A DNA stretch of 60,302 bases from a bacterium. GTDB lineage: Bacteria; Electryoneota; Electryoneia; Electryoneales; Electryoneaceae. Position numbers and translations under genes: made by a program. Positions within the stretch are counted from its first letter, which is position 1; each line of letters opens with the position of its first letter. The stretch covers positions 1 to 60,302 of the forward strand of contig JAIOHU010000034.1 of the NCBI GenBank assembly GCA_019912845.1, in the 5' to 3' direction. Positions 9,440 to 17,801 of this stretch are shown here, piece after piece. The notes below the pieces were generated by a model, which saw only the letters and a program-made list of their open reading frames with translations, was not told where the DNA came from and did no database searches.

Positions 9440-10108
9440 TTGAGGAATCCATTATTATTGTCGGTAAAATGTATGAATAAAGAACAACTTAAAAAGCTGG
9501 AAAAACTTCGTCACAAACTTGATCCAGAAATTCTCAAGCATGTAGATGAATCCCTCAATCGCAGCAATAACCCCCCCGAAAAGCAGCCTGTCGATGTAGA
9601 TAATAATGATCCAATTACCATGCAGCTAAAGGCACTTAATAAGAACATCCAGAAAAAAGAAATTGGGGATAAGTTTGCACCTGAAGTACTGGAACATGCA
9701 ACAGAATTTGCGGGATTTGTCGTCTTCACCAAATCAACTCTTCGGAGAAAAATAATCAAAGACTATATTGAGCAAATGGGGCATAAATCGGTCTCGATTA
9801 CCTCTGAACCTCCGGAAATCATGCGTGAGGTAGTAAAATATATTCATGACGATCGAATCCGTCACACCTGTATTGCGCTTCTCGATACCGAATTTTCGCA
9901 ATACGAAACACTGTTGGATAGCCGTGCTTTTACTGAAATACACAATAGAGTCCCAGAATTACGGAATTTGCCCCATATTATTTTCACCAATCCAAATTCA
10001 AACTTTGATCCTCTTGATGCTCATGAGTCTACGTGCGTTTTGTCCCTTGCACACAGTGCAAATTTCAACAACAAACGTCTGGTCAGATTTCTAACTGCCA
10101 CACTATAA
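9440..10108 (+). CDS. Protein of unknown function with receiver-like C-terminal half
   Basis: I do not recognise this 222-residue protein as a named family. The first 80 residues are charged and helical. Residues about 90-220 alternate strands and helices like a CheY fold: 'AGFVVFTKSTLRRKIIKDYI', 'HTCIALLDTEF', 'LPHIIFTNPN'. An Asp sits where the phospho-acceptor would be, but the N-terminal acidic pair is absent. The TTG at 9440 is used because AGGTGA precedes it by 9 bases. An ATG at 9473 (MNKEQLKKL) is the alternative. It lies 17 bases after the HD-GYP-like gene, which suggests a common signalling job. Confidence 0.65.
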   Translation: MRNPLLLSVKCMNKEQLKKLEKLRHKLDPEILKHVDESLNRSNNPPEKQPVDVDNNDPITMQLKALNKNIQKKEIGDKFAPEVLEHATEFAGFVVFTKSTLRRKIIKDYIEQMGHKSVSITSEPPEIMREVVKYIHDDRIRHTCIALLDTEFSQYETLLDSRAFTEIHNRVPELRNLPHIIFTNPNSNFDPLDAHESTCVLSLAHSANFNNKRLVRFLTATL

Positions 10109-10140
10109 CCACGCCTGGTGATAATCCAAAAGCAGATACT

Positions 10141-11574
10141 ATGCCGACAAGAACAACCCTACCCACTGCTTCTACCTTACCTGCAACTTCTGAAAAATTT
10201 GGTAATGTTGAGCTTTTTGATGTCGGTGCGAGGAAGCATACTGCGTATCATGACGCTCTTTCGCATATCTATAGCCGTCTCGATCTGGAGAGGGTTGATC
10301 CATCTACCTATTCGACTGTCGAACGAAATCTCGATGAGTATCGTGAGTTTCTGGAGACCCTCGGTTCTCCTCAAACACTGATAAAACTGGTTCATGTAAC
10401 TGGAACTCGTGGTAAGGGTTCATTTGTCGCTTTTCTGGAAGCGATCCTCGAAGCGGCGGGATATAAGACTGGCGCGACAATTTCACCTCATCTCACTGAA
10501 GTCAGAGAACGAATTCGGATTTCAGGAAAAGACCTTGACTATGATCGTTTCGCAAAATACTACAATGAACTTCGAGAACAAGTTGACCGCTATGTAGGTG
10601 GTGTGAATTACAGAACAGTATTTGAACTTTTGACTGCTCTTGCTTTCCACACTTTTGCACGGGAGCAGGTGGATGTTGGGTTGGTGGAAGTTGGTCTGGG
10701 GGGAAAGCTGGATGCTACCAATGTAATTACGCCGGTGCTTTCAGCAATTTCACGTATTGGACTGGATCACACAAAAGTTTTAGGTGACACAATTCGCCAG
10801 ATCGCACGGGATAAATCGCATATCATTAAAAATGGCATACCCGCACTCAGTGCTTTGCAAACTGATGATGCTGAAGATGAGATTCTCAAACGTGTGGATA
10901 TTACCGGCAGTCAATTATGGAGAATTGGCAATGAGGCTGAGTTCAGTTTATCGAATATGAGTGAGTCAGGCATTGAGTTTGATTTATCGACACCCTACCG
11001 TGCATACACCGGGTTAACCTCCCCAATGCTGGGCGAGCACATGGCGCGTAACGCTGCGTTGGCTGTACTCGCTGCGGACAGGCTGGCATTTGATGGACAT
11101 TTCAAAATCACACCAGAAGCCGTGCGACAAGGTCTTCAGAATGTACGATGGCACGGTCGTGGAGAAATAATTCAGCGTGATCCCCTGTTCATTCTCGATG
11201 GTGCTCATACTGCTCAGGGAGCAACTGCACTTTCAGCCATGCTTGATGCTACATTCCCGGCTAGAAAACGTGTGATGATCCTCGGATTTAACAAGGACAA
11301 GGATGTTGATGGTTTTCTTTCCAGCTTCTCTACTCCCCCCGAGATGGTATTTGCAACACGTGCAGCGACACCCAGGGCGATGGAAGCGGTTGATGTCGTC
11401 GCTCATTGTACACGATATGGATGGAGAGCAACTGTGGCTCCTCCAGAGAAGGTGATTGAGATGGCAATTCAATTTTCGGACTCCCAAACCCTTATAATCG
11501 GTACGGGAAGTTTGTATATTGTAGGGATGCTGCGAGGAATGTTTGTAAACTCTGAAATATCAGCGAGTAAATGA
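10141..11574 (+). CDS. folC: Folylpolyglutamate synthase / dihydrofolate synthase FolC
   Basis: This ATP-dependent Mur-ligase-family enzyme adds glutamate to folates (and, in bifunctional members, to dihydropteroate). In the 478-residue protein the P-loop is GTRGKGS (88-94), followed by 'TISPHLTEVRERI', 'VEVGLGGKLDATN' (183-195), 'WHGRGE' (337-342) and 'LDGAHT' (352-357), all in family order. The ATG at 10141 replaces an upstream frame start at 10033 that would lie deep inside the preceding gene. The first 20 residues are Thr/Pro-rich and unusual for the family. The ribosome site is weak. Confidence 0.92.
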   Translation: MPTRTTLPTASTLPATSEKFGNVELFDVGARKHTAYHDALSHIYSRLDLERVDPSTYSTVERNLDEYREFLETLGSPQTLIKLVHVTGTRGKGSFVAFLEAILEAAGYKTGATISPHLTEVRERIRISGKDLDYDRFAKYYNELREQVDRYVGGVNYRTVFELLTALAFHTFAREQVDVGLVEVGLGGKLDATNVITPVLSAISRIGLDHTKVLGDTIRQIARDKSHIIKNGIPALSALQTDDAEDEILKRVDITGSQLWRIGNEAEFSLSNMSESGIEFDLSTPYRAYTGLTSPMLGEHMARNAALAVLAADRLAFDGHFKITPEAVRQGLQNVRWHGRGEIIQRDPLFILDGAHTAQGATALSAMLDATFPARKRVMILGFNKDKDVDGFLSSFSTPPEMVFATRAATPRAMEAVDVVAHCTRYGWRATVAPPEKVIEMAIQFSDSQTLIIGTGSLYIVGMLRGMFVNSEISASK

Positions 11575-11616
11575 GTTAGATGGTGCAGCTTGCGCACAAA
11601 TGAAGGAGAGAACACA

Positions 11617-12780
11617 ATGTACACTACAAAAGCACGGTTCCAGAAACTGCTCACAGGCATGGCATTTTTATTGCTTTTATCCTTGTTTGTTTTCCTGGGA
11701 TGCGGAGAGCCTGAAGGGGTAGATGCTCCGCCAGTAGAGAGCGGAAGTTTTGAGATATTGTCCATTACTCAAACTGTAGGTTTTCCCAGAAGTGCCGAAA
11801 TTTATGACAACACCTTATACCTGTCTGAAAACTATGAAGGTCTTACTTTGTGGGATATTTCTGATCTGAGTAATCCTGTACAGATAGTTAGCGATTCCGA
11901 TTATGTTGCAGAACAATATCGTCCTGTCCGGGTTTCTCGTGCTGTACCTTCCTGGAATTCCTTAATTGTAAATGGTGGTAATGATGTTCGTGTTTACACC
12001 CTTGACAGCCTGCAGTTAACCACTCTTGATCCGATTTTGAGCGCAAAGCAGGAAATCCTTGCAGTTGTCCGTCCTGACTCTGTTCTTATGCAGTATGATA
12101 ATACTGTCCATGAGGTGGATGTCTTACAATTGATTATCCTAGACCAGTCTCGTGATGATGACGTACAAAAATATATCTGGTATGTTGATACACTTGATTT
12201 TGGCCAGGGACCGACACCAGATACGGTTCAAAATCATCCTTTCAACTCGCTTGATCGTTTCGGACTGAGTCCGGAAGATATCGCTTACACTTCCAGCTAT
12301 GATGTCATCGTCGCAGGTCTTGGAGATTCCGGTGTTGGATTTGCGGATGTTTCTGGAACCTCGACAGGTTTAGGTCCAGACGGACGCTGGATCAGTACTG
12401 CTAATACACCAGGGTATGTTGGTGGCGTCGCATATTCGGATGGTTATGTCTATGCAGCCGATGGCTTCAACGGGCTTGCTGTCATTGATGCTCATGATGT
12501 TGAAAGTCCCGTACTCCTGTCGAGTTGGACCTACCCGGCACTTGACCATGCATTTGAAATTGCTGCCTGGGGGAATTATGTCGCTCTACTTGATGCGTTC
12601 GATGGCATTTTCCTTTTGGATGTAACAGATAAAATGAACCCCGTCCTGAAAGGGCAATATGATGTTCGTCAGCCAACTTACGCTGAGTTTCTGAACTACT
12701 CCATGCCCGGACTTTCCGAACCTACACTGCTATTTACTTCTGAACAGGATGGCGTAGTTATTATGGAATTGACTTACTGA
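11617..12780 (+). CDS. LVIVD-type β-propeller lipoprotein
   Basis: The ATG at 11617 is preceded by GGAGAG and begins a lipoprotein signal (LLLLSLFVFLGC) with Cys29 as the predicted lipidated residue. The 387-residue protein carries propeller repeats such as 'NTLYLSENYEGLTLWDISDL', 'GYVYAADGFNGLAVIDAHDV' and 'NYVALLDAFDGIFLLDVTDK', the LVIVD pattern. It should sit on the outer membrane, by family inference. It is similar in design to the truncated gene at the left edge. It follows folC by 42 bases but has its own strong ribosome site. Confidence 0.82.
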   Translation: MYTTKARFQKLLTGMAFLLLLSLFVFLGCGEPEGVDAPPVESGSFEILSITQTVGFPRSAEIYDNTLYLSENYEGLTLWDISDLSNPVQIVSDSDYVAEQYRPVRVSRAVPSWNSLIVNGGNDVRVYTLDSLQLTTLDPILSAKQEILAVVRPDSVLMQYDNTVHEVDVLQLIILDQSRDDDVQKYIWYVDTLDFGQGPTPDTVQNHPFNSLDRFGLSPEDIAYTSSYDVIVAGLGDSGVGFADVSGTSTGLGPDGRWISTANTPGYVGGVAYSDGYVYAADGFNGLAVIDAHDVESPVLLSSWTYPALDHAFEIAAWGNYVALLDAFDGIFLLDVTDKMNPVLKGQYDVRQPTYAEFLNYSMPGLSEPTLLFTSEQDGVVIMELTY

Positions 12781-12807
12781 TAAATCATAATCTTCGTGCC
12801 AAATCAG

Positions 12808-12835
12808 TTCCGCAACATCCACGGATGTTGCGGAA
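12808..12835. repeat. Hairpin, copy 2 of the CCGCAACATC palindrome
   Basis: A 12-bp perfect stem, TTCCGCAACATC / GATGTTGCGGAA, has a CACG loop. The stem matches the one at 4199-4222 while the loop differs. It lies 27 bases after the propeller lipoprotein stop, the same distance as copy 1 from its gene, between convergent genes. Confidence 0.75.
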
Positions 12836-13008
12836 ATTAGTGCGGATTGAGGGCGACAAAGTGGATAGTAGACTTGAGGCTGTTTCTTGCATCAAATAGT
12901 TAATAAACAGTACTTTATAATCAGTGTAAGCTATTTTTACTACTGTGACTTACACCCCCAACCCAATTCCCTTTTTTAAATAATTCCATAATTCCATAAT
13001 TGCAGTCT

Positions 13009-13440
13009 CTACCAGCCTTTCCGTCCCATGATATTGGTCAGGGTTTCTTCGATACGAAGTTCGGTCAGTTGCTCACGTTTATCGTGTGCGACTTCAATTT
13101 TGGCGATAAGCGCGTCGATATCGACTGGTTTCTGCATAAATTCCATGGCGCCATGTTTCATCGCTTCGATCCCTTTTTCCAAGGAGGCTTGACCGGTGAG
13201 CAGAATGACCTGCAGGTTGGGGTTATTGCGGAGAAGACGTTTCAAGGTTTCGATGCCATCCATTTCCGGCATGGCAAGATCGAGGACAACAGCGTCATAA
13301 CTGCGTTTTTTGGCGAGCTTGAGGGCTCCTTTACCGTTGTCGATGGTATCGACAACCAGCCCACGAGTTTCCATACGTTCTGCCAGGACTTCGGTAAACA
13401 TCTCCTCATCATCTACGAGTAATACTTTCAGGGGTGACAT
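13009..13440 (-). CDS. Single-domain response regulator
   Basis: The receiver domain spans residues 4-120 of 143 with all key residues: acidic pair D10/D11, phospho-acceptor D54 ('VVLDLAMPEMDG'), T82 ('LLTG') and K104 ('QKPVDI'). There is no DNA-binding output domain, only a short helical tail. It starts 3 bases after the stop of the kinase-like gene, with a GGAGGA site inside that gene's end. It is probably phosphorylated by the sensor kinase of the same cluster and acts through protein contacts. Confidence 0.92.
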   Translation of the reverse strand: MSPLKVLLVDDEEMFTEVLAERMETRGLVVDTIDNGKGALKLAKKRSYDAVVLDLAMPEMDGIETLKRLLRNNPNLQVILLTGQASLEKGIEAMKHGAMEFMQKPVDIDALIAKIEVAHDKREQLTELRIEETLTNIMGRKGW

Positions 13441-13443
13441 GAT

Positions 13444-14145
13444 CTATTCCTCCAAATTGCATTGTTTCAAGGGAATCTCGATAAGCATCCGTTTATTGCC
13501 GGATTCATCTGTTTTACAAGCCACATGACCATGCAGGCGGGTCAATGGAGAGGATTCTCCCTCAACACAGCGGCTGTCAGGGTCAACTCGATTATATGCT
13601 GGTGCTTGAATCTCAATCGATATTGTATTTTCGTTTTTACTGGTTTTCAGGTTGATATGATCGTCTCGTTCAGAGTTCTCCAGCGCAGATTTTATCACAC
13701 GAAATACAACTTCCTGAAGAAGGAATGGATTGCTGGTCAGGTAGATTTCCTCGTGATGAAAATCAGCATCCAATGTTGTACGTTTCAGAGCAGCCAGTCG
13801 TTGCATCATGGCGATAAAATTTTCCAATACTGCATTGATGTCGAAGTCGATGAATGGTTCATCGATGGAATGAGCGAAACGATTCATCCGTTTGATAATT
13901 TCGACACCACGAGTGGTTTGTACATTGATTCGGTCTGCCACTCTTGCGAGCGATTCGGGTTTCAGAGGGATACCCGATTCAAAAGCGATAAGCTGATCTT
14001 CCATCAACCCGGCAACCTGCTCCACAATCCCGATGACATTATTCAGCTCATGGGAGATGCTGGCAGTAATCGCACCAAAAAACTGCAAGTCACTGTAGCT
14101 GGTTTCCGGCTCATTTAGCGGATTCACGGTTGATTCATTCCTCAT
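13444..14145 (-). CDS. Histidine-kinase-like protein with degenerate ATPase domain
   Basis: The 233-residue soluble protein has a dimerisation/phospho-acceptor helix with 'ASISHELNNVIGIVEQ' (His32), typical of HisKA. The C-terminal part follows the HATPase order only loosely: the N-box position reads 'VIKSALENSE', and neither the DxGxG (G1) nor the GxGL (G2) box is visible. ATP binding is therefore unlikely. It may serve as a phosphotransfer or phosphatase partner of the two flanking receivers (an inference). It overlaps the upstream receiver gene by 11 bases. Confidence 0.8.
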   Translation of the reverse strand: MRNESTVNPLNEPETSYSDLQFFGAITASISHELNNVIGIVEQVAGLMEDQLIAFESGIPLKPESLARVADRINVQTTRGVEIIKRMNRFAHSIDEPFIDFDINAVLENFIAMMQRLAALKRTTLDADFHHEEIYLTSNPFLLQEVVFRVIKSALENSERDDHINLKTSKNENTISIEIQAPAYNRVDPDSRCVEGESSPLTRLHGHVACKTDESGNKRMLIEIPLKQCNLEE

Positions 14146-14509
14146 TCTTCAATACTTCCCTGATTTTTTCAACCAGTGTATTTATGTCAAAGGGTTTCAT
14201 GAGAATATTATCAACTCCCTCCAGTTTCTGGTCCAATTCCTCATCACTCCCTCGTCCATGACCAGTGATGAGGATAATTTTTACTTGTGGGTATTTTTCA
14301 CGGAGGATATCGATGGTCTCCAAGCCACTCAAGCCTGGCATTTTCAGGTCAGCGACAACCACATCAAACTCACCATGATGCATACGTTCCAGACCTTCAT
14401 GACCATTGGTCACTGCTTCCGCCTCCATGCCACGTATCTCGAGACGTTCCACAAGGGTTGTGACCAGTTCCTCCTCATCATCTATCAATAGAATTTTTGG
14501 TGTTTTCAT
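14135..14509 (-). CDS. Single-domain response regulator
   Basis: The 124 residues are one receiver domain with D10/D11, D54 ('VVADLKMPG'), T82 ('LITGHG') and K105 ('LMKPFDI'). The wording 'LKMPG…TGHG' is very close to the receiver fused to the cytidylate-kinase-like protein at 16564-17790, which suggests duplication within the island. It starts in an ATGA overlap with the sensor kinase and so is translationally coupled to it. Confidence 0.92.
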   Translation of the reverse strand: MKTPKILLIDDEEELVTTLVERLEIRGMEAEAVTNGHEGLERMHHGEFDVVVADLKMPGLSGLETIDILREKYPQVKIILITGHGRGSDEELDQKLEGVDNILMKPFDINTLVEKIREVLKNEE

Positions 14510-16254
14510 AATTCCTGCTCCGTGCTGACTTTATGTTCGGTTGGCAGCACAATGATAAATGTCGTACCAACGCCATCTCTACTTTCTACATTAATTGTAC
14601 CACCGAGCTTTTGCACGATACCATAGGTGATGGATAGACCGAGACCAGTCCCAAAATCACCTTTTGTCGAGAAGAATGGCTCAAAGATATGCGCCAGGTT
14701 TTCTTTAGATATACCTGAACCATTGTCTTTAATGTGCACCTCGACCTTTTTATTGGCTGAGGGTTTAACGATTAAGTTTATTTTTCCGCCACGATCCACA
14801 GCAGCGAATGCGTTGTTGATGATATTCAGGAATACCTGCTGAAGTTGGCTGCGGTCACTTTCAATTGTTGGCACATGCTCAGCAAAATCTTTATAAACAT
14901 TGATGTTGCGGTGTCTCGCTTCTTTTTCCAGGAATCCCATCACTTCAGATAATAAATTGCGCAGATCAATCGTCTCATGTTTCGTCTCCATCTTTCGTGT
15001 AAAACCGAGGAGTCGATGAGTCACACGACTGCATCGTTCAACAGACTTGATGATCGAGTCCAACGCTTTGATAGTTTTGTCTTTGTTGGGATATTCTTCG
15101 GTAAACTCAGCAAGATCATTTAGTAGTCCCGCCTTTTCATTGATAATCGCCAGAGGGTTGTTGATCTCATGCGCGACACTTGCAGCGAGACGACCGATTG
15201 TCGCCATTTTGTTGGTGTATTCAACATTCATCAATAATTTTGTCTTTCGCAGATCCGAAGCCCTTACTTGCTGAACCATCCGTGTAGAGCTCCAGATCAC
15301 CACGATGAGAATCATGATTGCACTGAGTATCAGGAAAACGATCATTTCAGTTTGAGCACGTACCCAACTGGCTAGCAAATTCTCTTCCTGCTTGGTGATC
15401 ATCAGGATGAATGGCGTGTCCTCAATATAGCTATATCCCAAGACCAGCGAGGATTCTTCCTCTTTGAAGGATTCGATGATCTCAGCGTTCGGTGAGTAGG
15501 GAGGAATGGGAATTGTTGCCGGTTTAAGCAATTCACCGTGATGACGTGAGGGAGTTTGTAAAATACCTTCACGGCTTACAATGAAAATATCATCTGACCA
15601 ACCCATATTGGGGATATAGATCATACGATTTAGTGATTCCATATCTACAGTGGCACGGATCACGTAATACTCATGAGCATCCACTTCATATTTAACTGAA
15701 ATTACGAAATGTGGAACTTTACGATGTCCGGTAAAAACCTCGCTGACATAAAAACCACGCACCACAGATTCAAAGAAGGATTTTTGATCGCTGTAGTTTA
15801 TCCCTTCCAATTTGTATGGACCGACATAAGCTACCTGCACACCATTCTGGTCGATAATCCCCAGATCAACAAAACCACCAAATGATTCCTTCAAATGCTG
15901 CAGTGTAATCCCCAACTGTTTATGATCAGTCAATTCGCTCAGTGTCCGTTCTTTCATGATCAAGCTGAGGGCGGAATGACGCTCTGCAATTACAAATTCA
16001 ATGGAACGTGAAATTGAGAACAGGTTGCGGGTAATATCAAATCTGAGCTCGTTTTTCACTGTCTTATTGTACATATAGTGGTTAATGCCAGTCATCACGA
16101 TCAGGGGGAGCAACGCAACGAAGAGGGTTAGCAGGGTTGAGTTCCACCAGAGTTTACGGTACCGTCGACGATCCTCAATACGGTCTACATGTTCGAGGAA
16201 ACGTCTGGGTAATACCATCTGCTTCAGCAGGTCGAGTGGTCTGTCTCCAGCCAT
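14506..16254 (-). CDS. Membrane sensor histidine kinase with Cache-type periplasmic domain
   Basis: The 582-residue kinase has TM1 at about 39-58, a roughly 245-residue periplasmic double-Cache-like domain ('FVDLGIIDQNGVQVAYVGPY', 'FYVSEVFTGHRKVPHFVIS'), TM2 at about 304-322, then HisKA with 'SVAHEINNPLAI' (His362) and a complete HATPase_c (N-box 'NIINNAF', G1 'DNGSG' 510-514, G2 'GTGLGL' 535-540). Cache domains bind small ligands such as organic acids or amino acids; the ligand here is unknown. As the only intact kinase in the island, it is the likely phosphate source for the three receivers encoded beside it. Confidence 0.92.
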   Translation of the reverse strand: MAGDRPLDLLKQMVLPRRFLEHVDRIEDRRRYRKLWWNSTLLTLFVALLPLIVMTGINHYMYNKTVKNELRFDITRNLFSISRSIEFVIAERHSALSLIMKERTLSELTDHKQLGITLQHLKESFGGFVDLGIIDQNGVQVAYVGPYKLEGINYSDQKSFFESVVRGFYVSEVFTGHRKVPHFVISVKYEVDAHEYYVIRATVDMESLNRMIYIPNMGWSDDIFIVSREGILQTPSRHHGELLKPATIPIPPYSPNAEIIESFKEEESSLVLGYSYIEDTPFILMITKQEENLLASWVRAQTEMIVFLILSAIMILIVVIWSSTRMVQQVRASDLRKTKLLMNVEYTNKMATIGRLAASVAHEINNPLAIINEKAGLLNDLAEFTEEYPNKDKTIKALDSIIKSVERCSRVTHRLLGFTRKMETKHETIDLRNLLSEVMGFLEKEARHRNINVYKDFAEHVPTIESDRSQLQQVFLNIINNAFAAVDRGGKINLIVKPSANKKVEVHIKDNGSGISKENLAHIFEPFFSTKGDFGTGLGLSITYGIVQKLGGTINVESRDGVGTTFIIVLPTEHKVSTEQEL

Positions 16255-16446
16255 ATTCCACTTCCCTGAATCTATTCAAGTAGATTCAATTTAATGGCTT
16301 GGGACTTGTCCCAAGTATAATAATTCCTATTATCGTCCTAATATACCCTGGATAAATCCAGTGCCAATTCCAAAGTCTCTATGTATCAGTTCACTGAATC
16401 CCGGCGAAACTCAGCATCGGGATGATGGTTTGTGTCTAATACCCTC

Positions 16447-16481
16447 CTGGATGCCAGCTAACACCCTGCTGGCATGACGCG
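16447..16481 (+). repeat. GGATGCCAGC…GCTGGCATGACGCG repeat, copy A
   Basis: The inverted repeat ATGCCAGC / GCTGGCAT is separated by 9 bases and framed by CTGG and GACGCG. Other copies lie at 16501, 52991, 58911 and 59270, with diverged or partial ones at 26125 and 59386. Confidence 0.8.
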
Positions 16482-16500
16482 AACTGAAAACCCTCTCTTA

Positions 16501-16535
16501 CTGGATGCCAGCTAACACATCGCTGGCATAACGCA
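16501..16535 (+). repeat. GGATGCCAGC…GCTGGCATAACGCA repeat, copy B
   Basis: This copy begins 54 bases after the start of copy A, in the same orientation and with the same ATGCCAGC/GCTGGCAT stem. It makes a tandem pair between the CMK-like and sensor kinase genes. Confidence 0.8.
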
Positions 16536-16563
16536 TTGGTAGCGTTTCTTTGGATACTTTGCG

Positions 16564-17790
16564 CTACTCGTTTTCAGTCCTGTTATCCGTTTTGTTGATT
16601 TTCTGGTATGCTTCACGCATAGTTTTCGCCAGTACATCAATATTCACCGGTTTTTCCAGGTAGGCGAATGCCCCCAGTGCCATGGCAATTTCTCGCTCTT
16701 TGTCTGATCCATGACCGGTGAGAATGATCACCTCAACTTCGGGATGTTCTTTTTTTACTGTTTTCAATACTTCGATGCCATCAATTCCCGGCATTTTCAA
16801 GTCGAGAACCATTACTTCCGGCTCGTCATTTTTCAAATACTCCAATGCCTGTTCACCATCAAAGACAACATTTGAGGGCATATTCCGTGTCTGTAGACGG
16901 TCAGACAGGGTTTGCACGAACTCTACCTCATCATCAACCAATAGCACTCGCGATGGTCCTCCCAGATCAGGCTGAGGTAGCAGGGAAGGAGGCACAAAAC
17001 CTGTTCCTGGTTTGCTGCTCACACTTTTTACTCCCTCTACTGTTCTCGCAATTTCTTCAAGTTGTTTTTTAACCTGATCAAGTCTGGCAGAATATTTATT
17101 GATGGCAATTTTCAGGTTACCGCGATCATTTGAGACCTCAACCAAATGCCCCTTCTCCGCCAGTTTAAGGTGAACATTAGCTGCAAGAATGAAGTCTTCA
17201 ACCGCCTGACGTGAATCCTCTGTTGTTTGCACTGCTTCATTTGCTGAATTGAAGCAAATCTGGCTGGCAGCTTCTTCAGGTGACAGCGAATGCATGGGTA
17301 TCAGCATATCATAGTGTTTAGCGTCAAATGGTGGATGAAAAGAGATGTATTCAGTCCATTGAGCATGTTTCTCGTCTGCTTTTTTAACAGTATCAATCGC
17401 TTTTTTTTCTGAAATCCCCAATTCACTCATGGCAATCTCAACACGATGTTCAAAGTTTGCAATCAGACAGATACGCAAGGCATGATCGATCTCACGAGGG
17501 ATCAAATGAGTGCCGAAACCATGGTAGACAACATTATCCGCGGCAATTCTTTCAGCGAGGACAATTCTCAGGTATGCGATCAGTTTTTCACGGTCATGGG
17601 TCATCCGTTGCAACAGGGAAGGGGAGGTGTGCAGGGAGTTCAGGAGTTTCTCATGGCTGACATTAAAACGATCTGCTGCAGCATGAATCACCTCACCATT
17701 GATACGTTCATATCCGAGGGTTTCTGCGACAATATCCGCAACCTGCTCACCCTTGCAGTAAGGTCCACTGAAAATGCTTATAATTGCCAT
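16564..17790 (-). CDS. Cytidylate-kinase-like / BON-like / receiver fusion protein
   Basis: The 408-residue protein starts at the ATG at 17790 (AGGGAG at 7 bases); an upstream frame extension would overlap sulP. Residues 1-175 resemble the cytidylate kinase-like family (PF13189): 'AIISIFSGPYCKGEQVADIV', 'NVVYHGFGTHLIPREIDHAL', 'YDMLIPMHSLSPEEAA'. The P-loop is shortened (GPYCKGE), and the lid position that normally carries an Arg reads 'DEKHAQW', so kinase activity is doubtful. Residues about 195-265 look BON-like ('VEVSNDRGNLKIAINKYSAR…VEGVKSV'). Residues 280-395 are an intact receiver (D286/D287, D330, T358, K380). It lies 11 bases after the SulP stop, so the receiver probably links the sensor kinase to this protein and the transporter (an inference). 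Confidence 0.82.
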   Translation of the reverse strand: MAIISIFSGPYCKGEQVADIVAETLGYERINGEVIHAAADRFNVSHEKLLNSLHTSPSLLQRMTHDREKLIAYLRIVLAERIAADNVVYHGFGTHLIPREIDHALRICLIANFEHRVEIAMSELGISEKKAIDTVKKADEKHAQWTEYISFHPPFDAKHYDMLIPMHSLSPEEAASQICFNSANEAVQTTEDSRQAVEDFILAANVHLKLAEKGHLVEVSNDRGNLKIAINKYSARLDQVKKQLEEIARTVEGVKSVSSKPGTGFVPPSLLPQPDLGGPSRVLLVDDEVEFVQTLSDRLQTRNMPSNVVFDGEQALEYLKNDEPEVMVLDLKMPGIDGIEVLKTVKKEHPEVEVIILTGHGSDKEREIAMALGAFAYLEKPVNIDVLAKTMREAYQKINKTDNRTENE

Positions 17791-17801
17791 AAGTATACTC
17801 C

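Larger units (their letters stand above)
16255..16563. other. Gap inside the signalling island, filled with palindromic repeats
   Basis: This 309-base gap contains perfect short hairpins at 16268-16287 (GAATCTA/TAGATTC), 16298-16315 (CTTGGGAC/GTCCCAAG) and 16348-16361 (CTGGAT/ATCCAG), an ATCCCG/CGGGAT element at 16398-16423 and two copies of the GGATGCCAGC repeat. No gene is visible. It may separate the SulP-CMK pair from the kinase operon transcriptionally. Confidence 0.6.

Noticed and set aside
13462-14118. 218-residue open frame on the plus strand opposite the kinase-like gene
   Set aside because: Antisense to a gene with clear HisKA motifs. The frame has no ribosome site and no recognisable domain, and it is rich in residues produced by reverse reading.
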